Of a DNA stretch of 64,000 nucleotides, positions 34,809 through 42,628 are shown in pieces. Every line of letters begins with the position of its first letter. Position 1 is the stretch's first letter. The notes below the pieces were generated by a model, which was not told where the DNA came from, searched no databases, and worked only from the letters and a program-made list of their open reading frames with translations. Position numbers and translations under genes: made by a program. Source of the stretch: Elusimicrobiota bacterium (GTDB lineage Bacteria > Elusimicrobiota > Elusimicrobia > F11). The stretch spans positions 411,356 through 475,355 of the forward strand of contig JAJVIP010000002.1 of the NCBI GenBank assembly GCA_022072025.1, in the 5' to 3' direction.

Positions 34809-35529
34809 ATTTGAATTGGTTTTGCCGGCCTATAATGAGGCGCTTTCTCTTGAAAGAGTCATTCGTCGAACAGTCGCCGCTGCTCAAAGTTTTTCATTTT
34901 CACCTGACCGGTTTAAGCTGATCCTGGTTGACAATGGGAGTACCGATAATTCTCAGGAGGTTCTTGCCAAACTTCAAGAGTCCAATGTGGGGGAATGGTT
35001 TCGTGTGGTCACAGTGCAAAGGAATCAAGGTTACGGACATGGGCTGATGAGAGGGCTCGAGGCCACATGCGCTCCCCTTGTGGGGTGGTCGCATGCCGAT
35101 GAACAGTGCGATCCCAAGGACGCTTTTAATGCCTATGATTTCTTAACCAAAGCAGCCGATAATAAACTGTTAATAAAAGGCGAGCGGTTGGGGCGAGATA
35201 GAAAAGATGTATGGGTGAGCCGCGCCTTTGAATTTTTGGGGTATTTGATTTTGGGGCTCAAGACGAAAGAAGTGAACGCGCAACCCAAGGTTTTTCATCG
35301 GGAATTATTGAATTCATTAAAAAATCCTCCCCAGACCTTCGCTTTTGATTTGTATGTTCTGTTTCAGGCCCAAAAAAATGGTTTTTCTTATAAATCCATC
35401 CCTGTTCAATTTCCAAAGAGAAAGCATGGGCTTTCTCATTGGTCATCCACCTTTTTGGGTCGATATAAAACGATGATCGGCATGGTTCAATTTATGTTCA
35501 GATTGGCCCTTCAGGAGGGACGATTGTGA
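34801..35529 (+). CDS. Family 2 glycosyltransferase
   Basis: This is a 242-aa GT-A protein like polyprenol-phosphate mannosyl/glucosyltransferases. VLPAYNEA at the N-terminus is followed by VDNGSTDN (43-50) and a metal-site variant GWSHADEQ. It overlaps the double nucleotidyltransferase by 8 bp. It probably transfers the group activated by that enzyme to a polyprenol phosphate or glycan. A GT-C membrane enzyme two steps downstream could then use a polyprenol-linked donor. An inverted-repeat element follows the stop. Confidence 0.82.
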   Translation: MIEFELVLPAYNEALSLERVIRRTVAAAQSFSFSPDRFKLILVDNGSTDNSQEVLAKLQESNVGEWFRVVTVQRNQGYGHGLMRGLEATCAPLVGWSHADEQCDPKDAFNAYDFLTKAADNKLLIKGERLGRDRKDVWVSRAFEFLGYLILGLKTKEVNAQPKVFHRELLNSLKNPPQTFAFDLYVLFQAQKNGFSYKSIPVQFPKRKHGLSHWSSTFLGRYKTMIGMVQFMFRLALQEGRL

Positions 35530-35577
35530 AATGGAATCGTGGGATCTTGTTTTTTTACGAAGAAATGTTTGAAGTAC

Positions 35578-35752
35578 GCCGTCGCCCCGGCCCAGCATTT
35601 AAGTGGGGTGATTGTTGGCAAGTGTATAAGCCGGGGTCCAGTTGTTCCGGCAGAAGGTGTGATGTACACACCTCCTCCTCGGGAGAGGCTGGGTCCCGGC
35701 TTATGCTCTTCTTGGCGAACCCATCCTTTAAAAAATGGGCCGGGACGACGGC
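35578..35752. repeat. Nested inverted-repeat element (copy A)
   Basis: This is a 175-bp intergenic element. The outer arms (35578-35602 and 35728-35752) are near-perfect inverted complements beginning GCCGTCGCCCCGGCCCA on the left and GCCGTCGTCCCGGCCCA on the complement of the right. The inner arms (about 35626-35641 and 35688-35704) pair as ATAAGCCGGG..CCAG with two mismatches. The single strand could fold into a long cruciform or double hairpin. Open frames across it are by-products of the repeat. It shares the CGTCGCCCCGGC core and design with the element at 40322-40437. The whole gap 35530-35791 contains nothing else I can identify. Confidence 0.82.
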
Positions 35753-35791
35753 CATGCTTGATTCCTTGTTGGGTAGTGGCGGAACCGGGCT

Positions 35792-37810
35792 ATGAAAGAA
35801 ATTTTTAAATCTCGCGTGTTTTGGTTTGGTTTAACCTTGAAGGTGATTTGCATGCCCTTTTGGGGATCTGAATATATGCGGGAATTGTTTATCCCTTTCA
35901 TTGACAATGCTTTGATTCATCCTTTTTCAAATCCGTGGGCGCGATCCCTGCCACACTATTTTCCGTATGGATCGGCTGCCTTTATCGTTTTATTCATTCC
36001 AAAATTTATTGGTTACAAACTGCTTGGATCTTTGGCTATTGGGCAAAGTTCGCTAAGTCTCTTTCTCATGAAGTTTCCTTTGTTGATCGCTGATATCGTT
36101 TTTCTCCAAGCCTTGGTCAGGTTCAGCCCGAAAAGTATTCGTCTGCTTCTCTTATTTTATTGGCTAAATCCTGTTCTCTTTTTCATTAATTACATCCATG
36201 GTCAGTTGGACATCCTGTCCATCCTGTTTTGTTTTATGTCTGTTCAATTGCTCATTGAAAACAGGCACGTTTTTTCGGCAATCATGATGGCCCTGGCGAC
36301 GCTCAGCAAATTTCATGTGGTGATTGTTATTCCTTTGATGATGGCCTATGTATGGAACAATGAGTTTCTCAAACAAGCAATTCAGAAAATGGGAGGGTGG
36401 TTGATCGTTTGGTTGGGAATTTCCGTGTTGGGTTTTTTGCCGGTCCTTTTGGCGAAAACGGTGGGGTATGTGACGGTTGGATCCCCTCAGGCGATGCAAT
36501 TTTTTAGTTTAAGAACACCTGTTGGTGAAACAAACGTATTTTATTTTGGCGTGGCCTTGGTGGCGCTGACTCTCGGTCGTTTGGCGCTGAGCACCAAAAT
36601 ATCGGGGAGAGGACTTGTCTATTCGGTGGGATTGGTGTTTGGATTGTTGTTGTTTGTGGTTGATCCCGCGCCGGGTTGGTATTTTTGGGTTGTTCCGTTT
36701 TTGGCTTTGTACTATTCCACTTACTTTACAAACCAACCGATTTTGTTCGGGACTCTCCTGGGTCTGTATTTCCTGTATTTTTGCGTGATCAGCTCCTATG
36801 GATTGGGATTGTTCCCAACATTTTGGGGCGTTGGACTGACTCTTCTTCAAACAGCTCTTTTGGGGACCCTGGTTGATTTGTGGTCTGTCGTTCTTCGAAA
36901 CGAAATGCCTGTTTTGGGGCGCATGAAACCCATTCTCATTGGAGTATCGGGGGACTCCGGCGCCGGAAAGAACACTTTCAGTCTCCAGTTGGAAAAATTG
37001 TTTGGACCTTCCAATACCGTTCTCTTGGAGGGGGATGATTATCATCGATGGGTTCGCGGAACCGAAAAATGGAATTTCTATACTCATTTGAACCCCAAAG
37101 CCAATCAGTTGCCGGTTTTGGCTCACCACATGAAAGAATTAATTCGAGGGCGGTTTATTTTTCATCCCAAGTATGACCACCAAACGGGCGAATTTACATC
37201 TCCCCGTGAAATTCGCCCCAATAAAACCGTTATCATTCAAGGTCTTCATACCCTTTATTTGAAAAATATGCGGGAAAGTTTCGATTTAAAAGTTTTTATG
37301 TTTCCTGATGAATCCCTGCGTATGTATTGGAAAATCCAAAGAGATGTGAAAGAAAGGGGGCATACTCTGGAGTCTGTTCTTGAGGCGGAGAGGAAAAGGA
37401 AAGAGGACGCTAAAAACCATATTGATCCTCAGAAACAACACGCCGATTGGATCGTTGAAGTGTATCCACTTGAAGATTTATCGAAATTAGATCCAATGAC
37501 CCAGAAACCCGTTCCTCTGGGGGTTCGTCACACGTTATGGAACCACTCTCCTATCTTCGAGTTAAGTCAAGCCCTCAAGAATACGGGTTCTTGTACGGTA
37601 TCGATTGTTAATCAACCGGAGGATATTGATCGGTTGATTTTGGATGTTCAAGGAACCCTTTCTAGCGCCGAAATTGAACGGGTCGCGCGGCATCTTTTTC
37701 CCAATCTTCGCCAACTTACGCGGGGACGACGGGAACCGACATGGTTGGAAGGAATTCAGGGCATTAATCAATTGATCACACTTACTTTGTTGCAGAGTAT
37801 GCATCAATGA
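35792..37810 (+). CDS. Fusion of GT-C-like membrane domain and uridine-kinase-like domain
   Basis: This is a 672-aa fusion. Residues 1-370 are polytopic (about 9-10 hydrophobic segments) with YWLNPVLFFINYIHGQLD, a WxNPxxx...GQxD pattern seen in GT-C mannosyl/glucosyltransferases (ALG6/GPI-type). Residues 378-600 are a P-loop kinase of the uridine kinase/phosphoribulokinase family. Its Walker A is GDSGAGKNT (387-395), a GKNT variant with the Thr one place later, as in the GKGT of adenylate kinases. EGDDYHRW and QGLHTLYL follow. The membrane topology would keep the kinase cytosolic only if the helix number allows it. Substrates are unknown. The stop overlaps the next ATG (ATGA). Confidence 0.78.
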   Translation: MKEIFKSRVFWFGLTLKVICMPFWGSEYMRELFIPFIDNALIHPFSNPWARSLPHYFPYGSAAFIVLFIPKFIGYKLLGSLAIGQSSLSLFLMKFPLLIADIVFLQALVRFSPKSIRLLLLFYWLNPVLFFINYIHGQLDILSILFCFMSVQLLIENRHVFSAIMMALATLSKFHVVIVIPLMMAYVWNNEFLKQAIQKMGGWLIVWLGISVLGFLPVLLAKTVGYVTVGSPQAMQFFSLRTPVGETNVFYFGVALVALTLGRLALSTKISGRGLVYSVGLVFGLLLFVVDPAPGWYFWVVPFLALYYSTYFTNQPILFGTLLGLYFLYFCVISSYGLGLFPTFWGVGLTLLQTALLGTLVDLWSVVLRNEMPVLGRMKPILIGVSGDSGAGKNTFSLQLEKLFGPSNTVLLEGDDYHRWVRGTEKWNFYTHLNPKANQLPVLAHHMKELIRGRFIFHPKYDHQTGEFTSPREIRPNKTVIIQGLHTLYLKNMRESFDLKVFMFPDESLRMYWKIQRDVKERGHTLESVLEAERKRKEDAKNHIDPQKQHADWIVEVYPLEDLSKLDPMTQKPVPLGVRHTLWNHSPIFELSQALKNTGSCTVSIVNQPEDIDRLILDVQGTLSSAEIERVARHLFPNLRQLTRGRREPTWLEGIQGINQLITLTLLQSMHQ

Positions 37811-38409
37811 ACACGCTCATTAAACATCGCGTGAACACGCTTCGCGAATTGAAAATGGTGGATTCCAGATGGGGAGTTGAAATCGATTTAAGATCGGATG
37901 TGAAGAGAAAAGAACGGATTCATCTCAGCCACGACCCTTGGCGCCGCGGAGTTGATTTTGAAGTGTGGTTGAAGTCCTTCAAAAAAAAAGGAATTTCAGG
38001 ACCCCTGTTTCTCAACACAAAGGAAGATGGGTTGGAGACCAAAGTTGTTGCACTGATGAAAAAATATGGAATTGGTAACTATGTGTTTTTGGACACCCAG
38101 CTTCCGACACTTGTTAGATGGGCCATTAAAAAAAGAAATAAACATTTTGCCATTCGTTTGTCTCGGTATGAGGCGATTGAATCTTTGCGCCCATTTGTGG
38201 GGAAGGTTGCGTGGGTTTGGGTGGATTGTTTCGATGGCCAGCCGCTCTCCGCGCGTCTTGTGAAAAAAATCAGGAATAAGTTTAAGATTTGCCTGGTTTC
38301 ACCTGAACTTCAAATGAAATCAATTGTGTTGATTAAAAAATTTAGATCATTAAAACGATTGGCTCACGCCGTATGCACCAAATATCCCCGTCAGTGGGAG
38401 GATCTCTGA
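37807..38409 (+). CDS. GDPD-like protein of unknown function
   Basis: This is a 200-aa soluble, basic protein. The N-terminus shows a residue pattern of glycerophosphodiester phosphodiesterases: H7-R8, E25-x-D27 and H42-D43 (HR...ExD...HD). The rest is weakly similar and shorter than a full GDPD barrel of about 240 aa or more. It has no signal peptide. The ATG overlaps the kinase-fusion stop, and its own stop overlaps the start of the broken methyltransferase. A role in a phosphodiester-containing intermediate would suit the nucleotidyltransferase and kinase neighbours, but this is inference. Confidence 0.55.
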   Translation: MNTLIKHRVNTLRELKMVDSRWGVEIDLRSDVKRKERIHLSHDPWRRGVDFEVWLKSFKKKGISGPLFLNTKEDGLETKVVALMKKYGIGNYVFLDTQLPTLVRWAIKKRNKHFAIRLSRYEAIESLRPFVGKVAWVWVDCFDGQPLSARLVKKIRNKFKICLVSPELQMKSIVLIKKFRSLKRLAHAVCTKYPRQWEDL

Positions 38410-38865
38410 TGTTTAAAGCGCTTTCACAGGCATTTTTCCTGCAAAATATCTTGGCCAAGTTTATCGCGTGGTTTCCGGGGGTGGCTGACCACAACATCGG
38501 AAAATATTTTGCTCTTAAAGCGGACTTTTTTTCTGACTTCGTTGGAGGGATTGGAGGGAGATTATATGGAGTTCGGTGTTTTTAATGGAATATTCAATTG
38601 AGAAATCCGCTGTTGTGTTCGTTGATTGTGCTACCTTTTCAGCGGCGGAATTGGTGTTTGAGTTTGTAGAGAAGACTCTGCAAGAAGAGACAATTTTAAT
38701 TGTTGACGATTTTTTCGGTACAAAGGGTCCCCGCAACTTGGGACTTATGGGGCCTTTCTAAAAATGGAGCAGAGATGCCATGGGTTCAAATTTCGCCGAG
38801 TGATGGATACTGGGTGTGGAGGAGTTGTTTATATGGCGGTTGGCCAGTTCCCCTCTCTTTGCTAG
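38409..38865 (+). pseudogene. Decayed class I SAM methyltransferase gene
   Basis: No intact gene fills this stretch, but methyltransferase pieces lie in order in shifting frames. An ATG overlapping the previous stop opens a 58-codon N-terminal piece (MFKALSQAF..., ending GGIGG). In the next frame at 38566 comes MEFGVFNG, a SAM-binding EFGVxxG motif that ends at a TGA. In the third frame come VVFVDCATFSAAELVFEFV and ILIVDDFF, matching the VDxDLY...DDxF motifs of TylF-like enzymes. From 38758 the frame changes again: CHGFKFRRVMDTGCGGVVY, ending with TAG at 38863-38865. About 90 residues between the first and second motif blocks appear deleted. This is homology by eye. Confidence 0.7.
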
Positions 38866-38898
38866 ATTTGGGCTCATGATGAACATGGCAGGCACACT

Positions 38899-40230
38899 TT
38901 GAACTCCGCTGGAACCCCCGTTAAAAATATTTGCGTGATCGGATTGGGATATATTGGTCTTCCCACCGCGTCCATGTTTGCCTCGCAAGGCATGAAAGTT
39001 CATGGGGTGGATATCAATCCGCATGTTATTGAGACCTTAAAGCAAGGGCGCATTCATATTGAAGAGCCTGGCTTGGCCACCGTGGTCAATGCGGCGATAC
39101 AGTCTGGAAATCTTTCCGTTCACTTAAAACCTGCCGAGTCAGATGTATTTATCATTGCTGTTCCGACCCCTTATCATCACAAAGAAAACGATATTCCAAC
39201 CGCGGATATGTCGTATGTTCAACAGGCCACCGAATCAATCCTTCCTTTCCTTAGAAAAGGAAACCTGATCATTCTGGAATCCACCTCTCCCGCTGGAACC
39301 ACACGGGATTTGATCGTTCCCCTTATCGAAAAATGTGGTTTCAAACCTGGCAGAGACATCGGTGTTGCCTATTGTCCCGAGCGTGTTATTCCTGGCCACG
39401 CCTTACAAGAATTAATTGGAAATGACCGAGTGATTGGCGCCATTGATCAAACATGGGGAGAATTCACCAAAAGGCTTTATAAAACATTTGTTTCCGGGGA
39501 AATTTTCCTGACTGAACCCACGGTTGCGGAGATGGTTAAACTTCTTGAAAACACTTTTCGTGACGTGAATATTGCCTTGGCCAATGAGGTGGCGCTTATT
39601 TGCGAGAAACTGGGGATTAATGTCTGGGAGGTTATTCGGATTGCCAACCGACATCCGCGTGTCAATGTTCACAAGCCCGGTCCCGGCGTGGGAGGTCATT
39701 GCATCAGTGTTGATCCTTGGTTTCTTGTTGAGAAATTCCCGAATGATGCCAATTTGATCCATCTGTCTCGAACGATCAATGACAAGATGCCCCATTACGT
39801 TGCTGGATTGGTTAAGGATATCCTGAAGGGGAAAACCAATCCAAAAATTGCCATCCTGGGATTGGCCTATAAAGGAAATGTCGATGACGATCGGGAATCA
39901 CCCGCGGTGACCGTGGTTCGTTTGCTTAAAAAACAAATCCCTCAAGCCACGCTTGCGATTTATGAACCACATGTCAAATCAAAAGAGTTCAAAACCGATG
40001 GCATTCAAGAGGTATTTAAGGATTCGGATTTGGCTCTTCTCTTGACGCCCCATGAAGAGTATCGCTTCTTAGATCCCCAGGAAATTGGGGGGCTAATGGC
40101 AACTCGCGTGATTTTGGATACTCATAATTTTCTCAAGAGTGAACGTTGGCTTCCGGCCGGATTTGATTTTCATGTCTTGGGATCTGGTCGTCATTCTCGA
40201 GCTTCATTGTCTGAAATCCACGACCGATAG
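38899..40230 (+). CDS. wecC: UDP-N-acetyl-D-mannosamine dehydrogenase-like (WecC family)
   Basis: This is a 443-aa nucleotide-sugar dehydrogenase that makes a UDP-HexNAc uronate. GLGYIGLPTA (15-24) is the NAD loop. The catalytic Cys is in GVGGHCISVDP, as in WecC/WbpA rather than the GGSCFPKD of Ugd. The C-terminal domain contains GLAYKGNVDDDRESPA. The start is TTG, because no in-frame ATG exists after the upstream TAG; a GTG at 38935 would cut into the Rossmann motif. It follows the broken methyltransferase and precedes an inverted-repeat element. It likely supplies the uronate for the amidotransferase at 42613. Confidence 0.87.
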   Translation: MNSAGTPVKNICVIGLGYIGLPTASMFASQGMKVHGVDINPHVIETLKQGRIHIEEPGLATVVNAAIQSGNLSVHLKPAESDVFIIAVPTPYHHKENDIPTADMSYVQQATESILPFLRKGNLIILESTSPAGTTRDLIVPLIEKCGFKPGRDIGVAYCPERVIPGHALQELIGNDRVIGAIDQTWGEFTKRLYKTFVSGEIFLTEPTVAEMVKLLENTFRDVNIALANEVALICEKLGINVWEVIRIANRHPRVNVHKPGPGVGGHCISVDPWFLVEKFPNDANLIHLSRTINDKMPHYVAGLVKDILKGKTNPKIAILGLAYKGNVDDDRESPAVTVVRLLKKQIPQATLAIYEPHVKSKEFKTDGIQEVFKDSDLALLLTPHEEYRFLDPQEIGGLMATRVILDTHNFLKSERWLPAGFDFHVLGSGRHSRASLSEIHDR

Positions 40231-40290
40231 AATGAAAACCTCACCAACGACCCCATTGGTCATTTCCCTATATGATGAATTCGCAATTTC

Positions 40291-40318
40291 TTGTTAATTT
40301 GCAAAGAAAACATATGAC
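40291..40318 (+). promoter_or_regulatory. Possible promoter before the bi-domain oxidoreductase operon
   Basis: TTGTTA at 40291-40296 and TATGAC at 40313-40318 are separated by 16 bases in an A/T-rich stretch. The pair sits in a 235-bp gap just upstream of the inverted repeat and the 40466 gene. Transcripts would begin in or just before the repeat. The match is modest. Confidence 0.3.
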
Positions 40319-40321
40319 CTT

Positions 40322-40437
40322 CGTCGCCCCGGCATGTGGTTTGGCCGGGGCCCAGGTGTTGTATCTTCAGAATTTATTCCATTATGGTTTAAAAAAACAA
40401 AACCTGGGCCCCGGCCAAGAAGCGTGCCGGGGCGACG
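40322..40437. repeat. Nested inverted-repeat element (copy B)
   Basis: This is a 116-bp intergenic element with two nested arm pairs. The outer arms are CGTCGCCCCGGCATG (40322-40336) and its near complement (40423-40437). The inner arms are TTGGCCGGGGCCCAGGT (40341-40357) and its inverse (40401-40418), around an A/T-rich centre. It shares the outer core and layout with the element at 35578-35752. The right arm ends 28 bp before the following gene's ATG, so the folded RNA would lie in the leader. It also makes an artificial upstream extension of that gene's frame. Confidence 0.82.
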
Positions 40438-40465
40438 TTCAATTTGGTTGCCGAGAATCCGCGCT

Positions 40466-42628
40466 ATGAAACAACTGCTGCTTCGAAAAGGGCGTGTGGC
40501 CGTCCAGGATGTTCCTGCCCCGGCTTTGAGTTCTCACAATTTGCTCATTGAAGTGTCCCATTCCCTGATCAGCACGGGAACCGAAATGGCCAGCGTTCAC
40601 CTTTCTGGAGCCTCCTTGTTGACAAAAGCCAAGGAACGCCCCCAAGAAGTGTCGAAGGTGCTGAACTCCATTCGGGTGAGAGGTCTTAAAAAAACATTGG
40701 CGTTGGTCAATCACAAACTGGACGAATGGAAAGCGTTGGGGTATTCCTGTTCAGGACGAGTTTTGGCCATGGGCTCCCAGGTTCAGGGGTTTCAGGTGGG
40801 GGATCGGGTGGCTTGCGCTGGGGCGGGGTTGGCCAACCATGCGGAAGTGGTTTCAGTCCCTTCCACCTTGGTGGTAAAAATTCCTGGAAGCGTGTCGGAC
40901 GCGCATGCGTCATTTGTGACCATTGGCGCCATTGCGCTTCAAGGGGTTCGCCGGGCGGACGTGCGATTGGGAGAAACGGTTTGTGTGGTGGGGCTTGGGC
41001 TCATTGGGCAGATCACGGTGCAACTCTTAACCGCTGCCGGATGCCGTGTGGTGGGGTACGATTTGGATAAATCTCGCGTGGGTCTCGCCATGAAAAACGG
41101 ACTTTTGGCGGGAGCATCGGATCCAGAGCAACTCAAAACCAGTATTGATCATATAACGGAGGGGCTGGGGGTGGACGCCACTCTCATCACCGCCTCGACA
41201 TCGAGTAGCGACCCCACTCGGCTTTCATTCGACATCACCCGCAAGAAGGGAAAAGTGGTTGTGGTGGGGGCTGTGGGCATGGATCTGCAGCGATCTCCTT
41301 TTTACGAAAAGGAACAAGACTTTCTCATTTCCTGTTCCTATGGGCCCGGACGATATGATCCTGAATATGAACTGAACGCGCATGATTATCCTTACGCCTA
41401 TGTTCGTTGGACTGAAAACAGAAACATGCAGGCGTTTTTGGAGTTGTTGGGCGCCGGGAAATTAAAGATGGAACCTTTGTTGGATAAAGTTTTTTCGATT
41501 GATGAAGCTCCCCAGGCCTATCAAACCCTCAATCAAGATGGACCGAAGCCGCTGGCCGTTGTTCTTGCCTATCCAAATCGGATAACGGGTTCTGAAAAAA
41601 CAATGTCCTCAGTGAATTTGGGAGGGTCCCCCAAGCAATCATGGCCCGTTCGCTTGGGTCTCATCGGCGTTGGAAATTTTATGCAAACAACTCATATCCC
41701 GAATTTGAAGCGGATGAGTTCCATGGCAAAAATTTCGGGGATTTGCGCCGCCAACAGTTCAACATCTTTCTCGATGGCCAAACAAACGGGAGCTAACATT
41801 GTTACCACCCAATATAAAGATTTACTTCAAAATCCGGAAATAGATGCGGTCCTTATCGGGACTCGCCATGACAAGCATGCGCTGATCGCTGAAGAAGCGC
41901 TCCGTGCCGGAAAACATGTTTTTCTGGAAAAACCATTGGCGTTGACAATGGAGGAAATAGATCGTCTTGACCAAACCGTGCAAGGCCTCAACAAACTTCC
42001 CGTGTTTATGGTGGGATTTAACAGGCGATGGGCCCCCATGGCAGTTGCTTTAAAAAAGGAATTACTGAACCGCCAAACACCTCTGACCTGTCTTTTTCGT
42101 GTGAATGCGGGGTCGTTGCCAGTGAACCATTGGATCAATGGACCTGAAGGAGGAGGGCGCCTGCGCGGAGAAGCCTGTCATATGGTTGATTTCTTTCAAT
42201 TCCTGGTGGGATCCCCTTTAGAAAACATTTCAATTGCCGGTCTTGCCGGCAAGGAAAACAAAAGGATCCGTCCGGATGAGAATTTTTCCGCGCAATATGT
42301 TTATGAGGATGGTTCCCTCTGTACCTTGATGTACACGGCCCAAGGTCATTCTCAATTTCCAAAAGAATGGGTGGAAGCGCATTGGATGAGTCGGTCTGCG
42401 TTGATAGATGATTTTAAAAGGATCACTTTTTATGGGGGGAGCGGCCGGTCTTATACCGCGGCTCAAGACAAAGGTCACAGGTCAACGCTCGAAAAATTTT
42501 TCCAAGCCATTCAAGCGGGTGCCACTTTCCCGACACCCTGGCGTGATCTCGTTGAAACCTCACGAGCCGTTATTGAGCTGGACCTTGATGTGTGGGGTAA
42601 AAACGCAGAGACATGTGCGGAATCTTAG
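40466..42628 (+). CDS. Bi-domain oxidoreductase: MDR alcohol dehydrogenase plus Gfo/Idh/MocA
   Basis: This is a 720-aa fused dehydrogenase. Residues 1-365 are an MDR/threonine-dehydrogenase-like domain with VVGLGLIG, and residues about 390-720 are a Gfo/Idh/MocA domain with LIGVGNFM and the EKPLALT motif (near 488). The frame continues upstream through the inverted repeat, but the ATG at 40466 starts the first strand MKQLLLRKG, so the longer reading is false. This fused type is widespread in polysaccharide loci next to heparinase II/III-like and AsnB genes, exactly as here. It probably oxidises or dehydrates an NDP-sugar or its polymer-linked form. The 3' end overlaps AsnB by 16 bp. Confidence 0.88.
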   Translation: MKQLLLRKGRVAVQDVPAPALSSHNLLIEVSHSLISTGTEMASVHLSGASLLTKAKERPQEVSKVLNSIRVRGLKKTLALVNHKLDEWKALGYSCSGRVLAMGSQVQGFQVGDRVACAGAGLANHAEVVSVPSTLVVKIPGSVSDAHASFVTIGAIALQGVRRADVRLGETVCVVGLGLIGQITVQLLTAAGCRVVGYDLDKSRVGLAMKNGLLAGASDPEQLKTSIDHITEGLGVDATLITASTSSSDPTRLSFDITRKKGKVVVVGAVGMDLQRSPFYEKEQDFLISCSYGPGRYDPEYELNAHDYPYAYVRWTENRNMQAFLELLGAGKLKMEPLLDKVFSIDEAPQAYQTLNQDGPKPLAVVLAYPNRITGSEKTMSSVNLGGSPKQSWPVRLGLIGVGNFMQTTHIPNLKRMSSMAKISGICAANSSTSFSMAKQTGANIVTTQYKDLLQNPEIDAVLIGTRHDKHALIAEEALRAGKHVFLEKPLALTMEEIDRLDQTVQGLNKLPVFMVGFNRRWAPMAVALKKELLNRQTPLTCLFRVNAGSLPVNHWINGPEGGGRLRGEACHMVDFFQFLVGSPLENISIAGLAGKENKRIRPDENFSAQYVYEDGSLCTLMYTAQGHSQFPKEWVEAHWMSRSALIDDFKRITFYGGSGRSYTAAQDKGHRSTLEKFFQAIQAGATFPTPWRDLVETSRAVIELDLDVWGKNAETCAES

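Noticed and set aside
30056-35529. Phosphonate biosynthesis, suggested by the nucleotidyltransferase and aldolase
   Set aside because: No PEP mutase, phosphonopyruvate decarboxylase or related motif is present in the window.
35526-35808. Open reading frames across the gap after the 34801 GT2 gene
   Set aside because: They run through the inverted-repeat element and encode repeat-derived peptides rich in Gly, Pro and Cys. No domain is recognised and no good start signal is seen.
38576-38761. A 61-aa frame taken as an independent small gene
   Set aside because: It carries internal motifs of a methyltransferase and is flanked in order by other pieces in other frames, so it is better explained as a pseudogene fragment.
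40272-40469. A 65-aa open frame over the second inverted repeat and a long 5' extension of the bi-domain oxidoreductase (from 40334)
   Set aside because: Both are created by the repeat. The real start is the ATG at 40466, where the conserved first strand begins.
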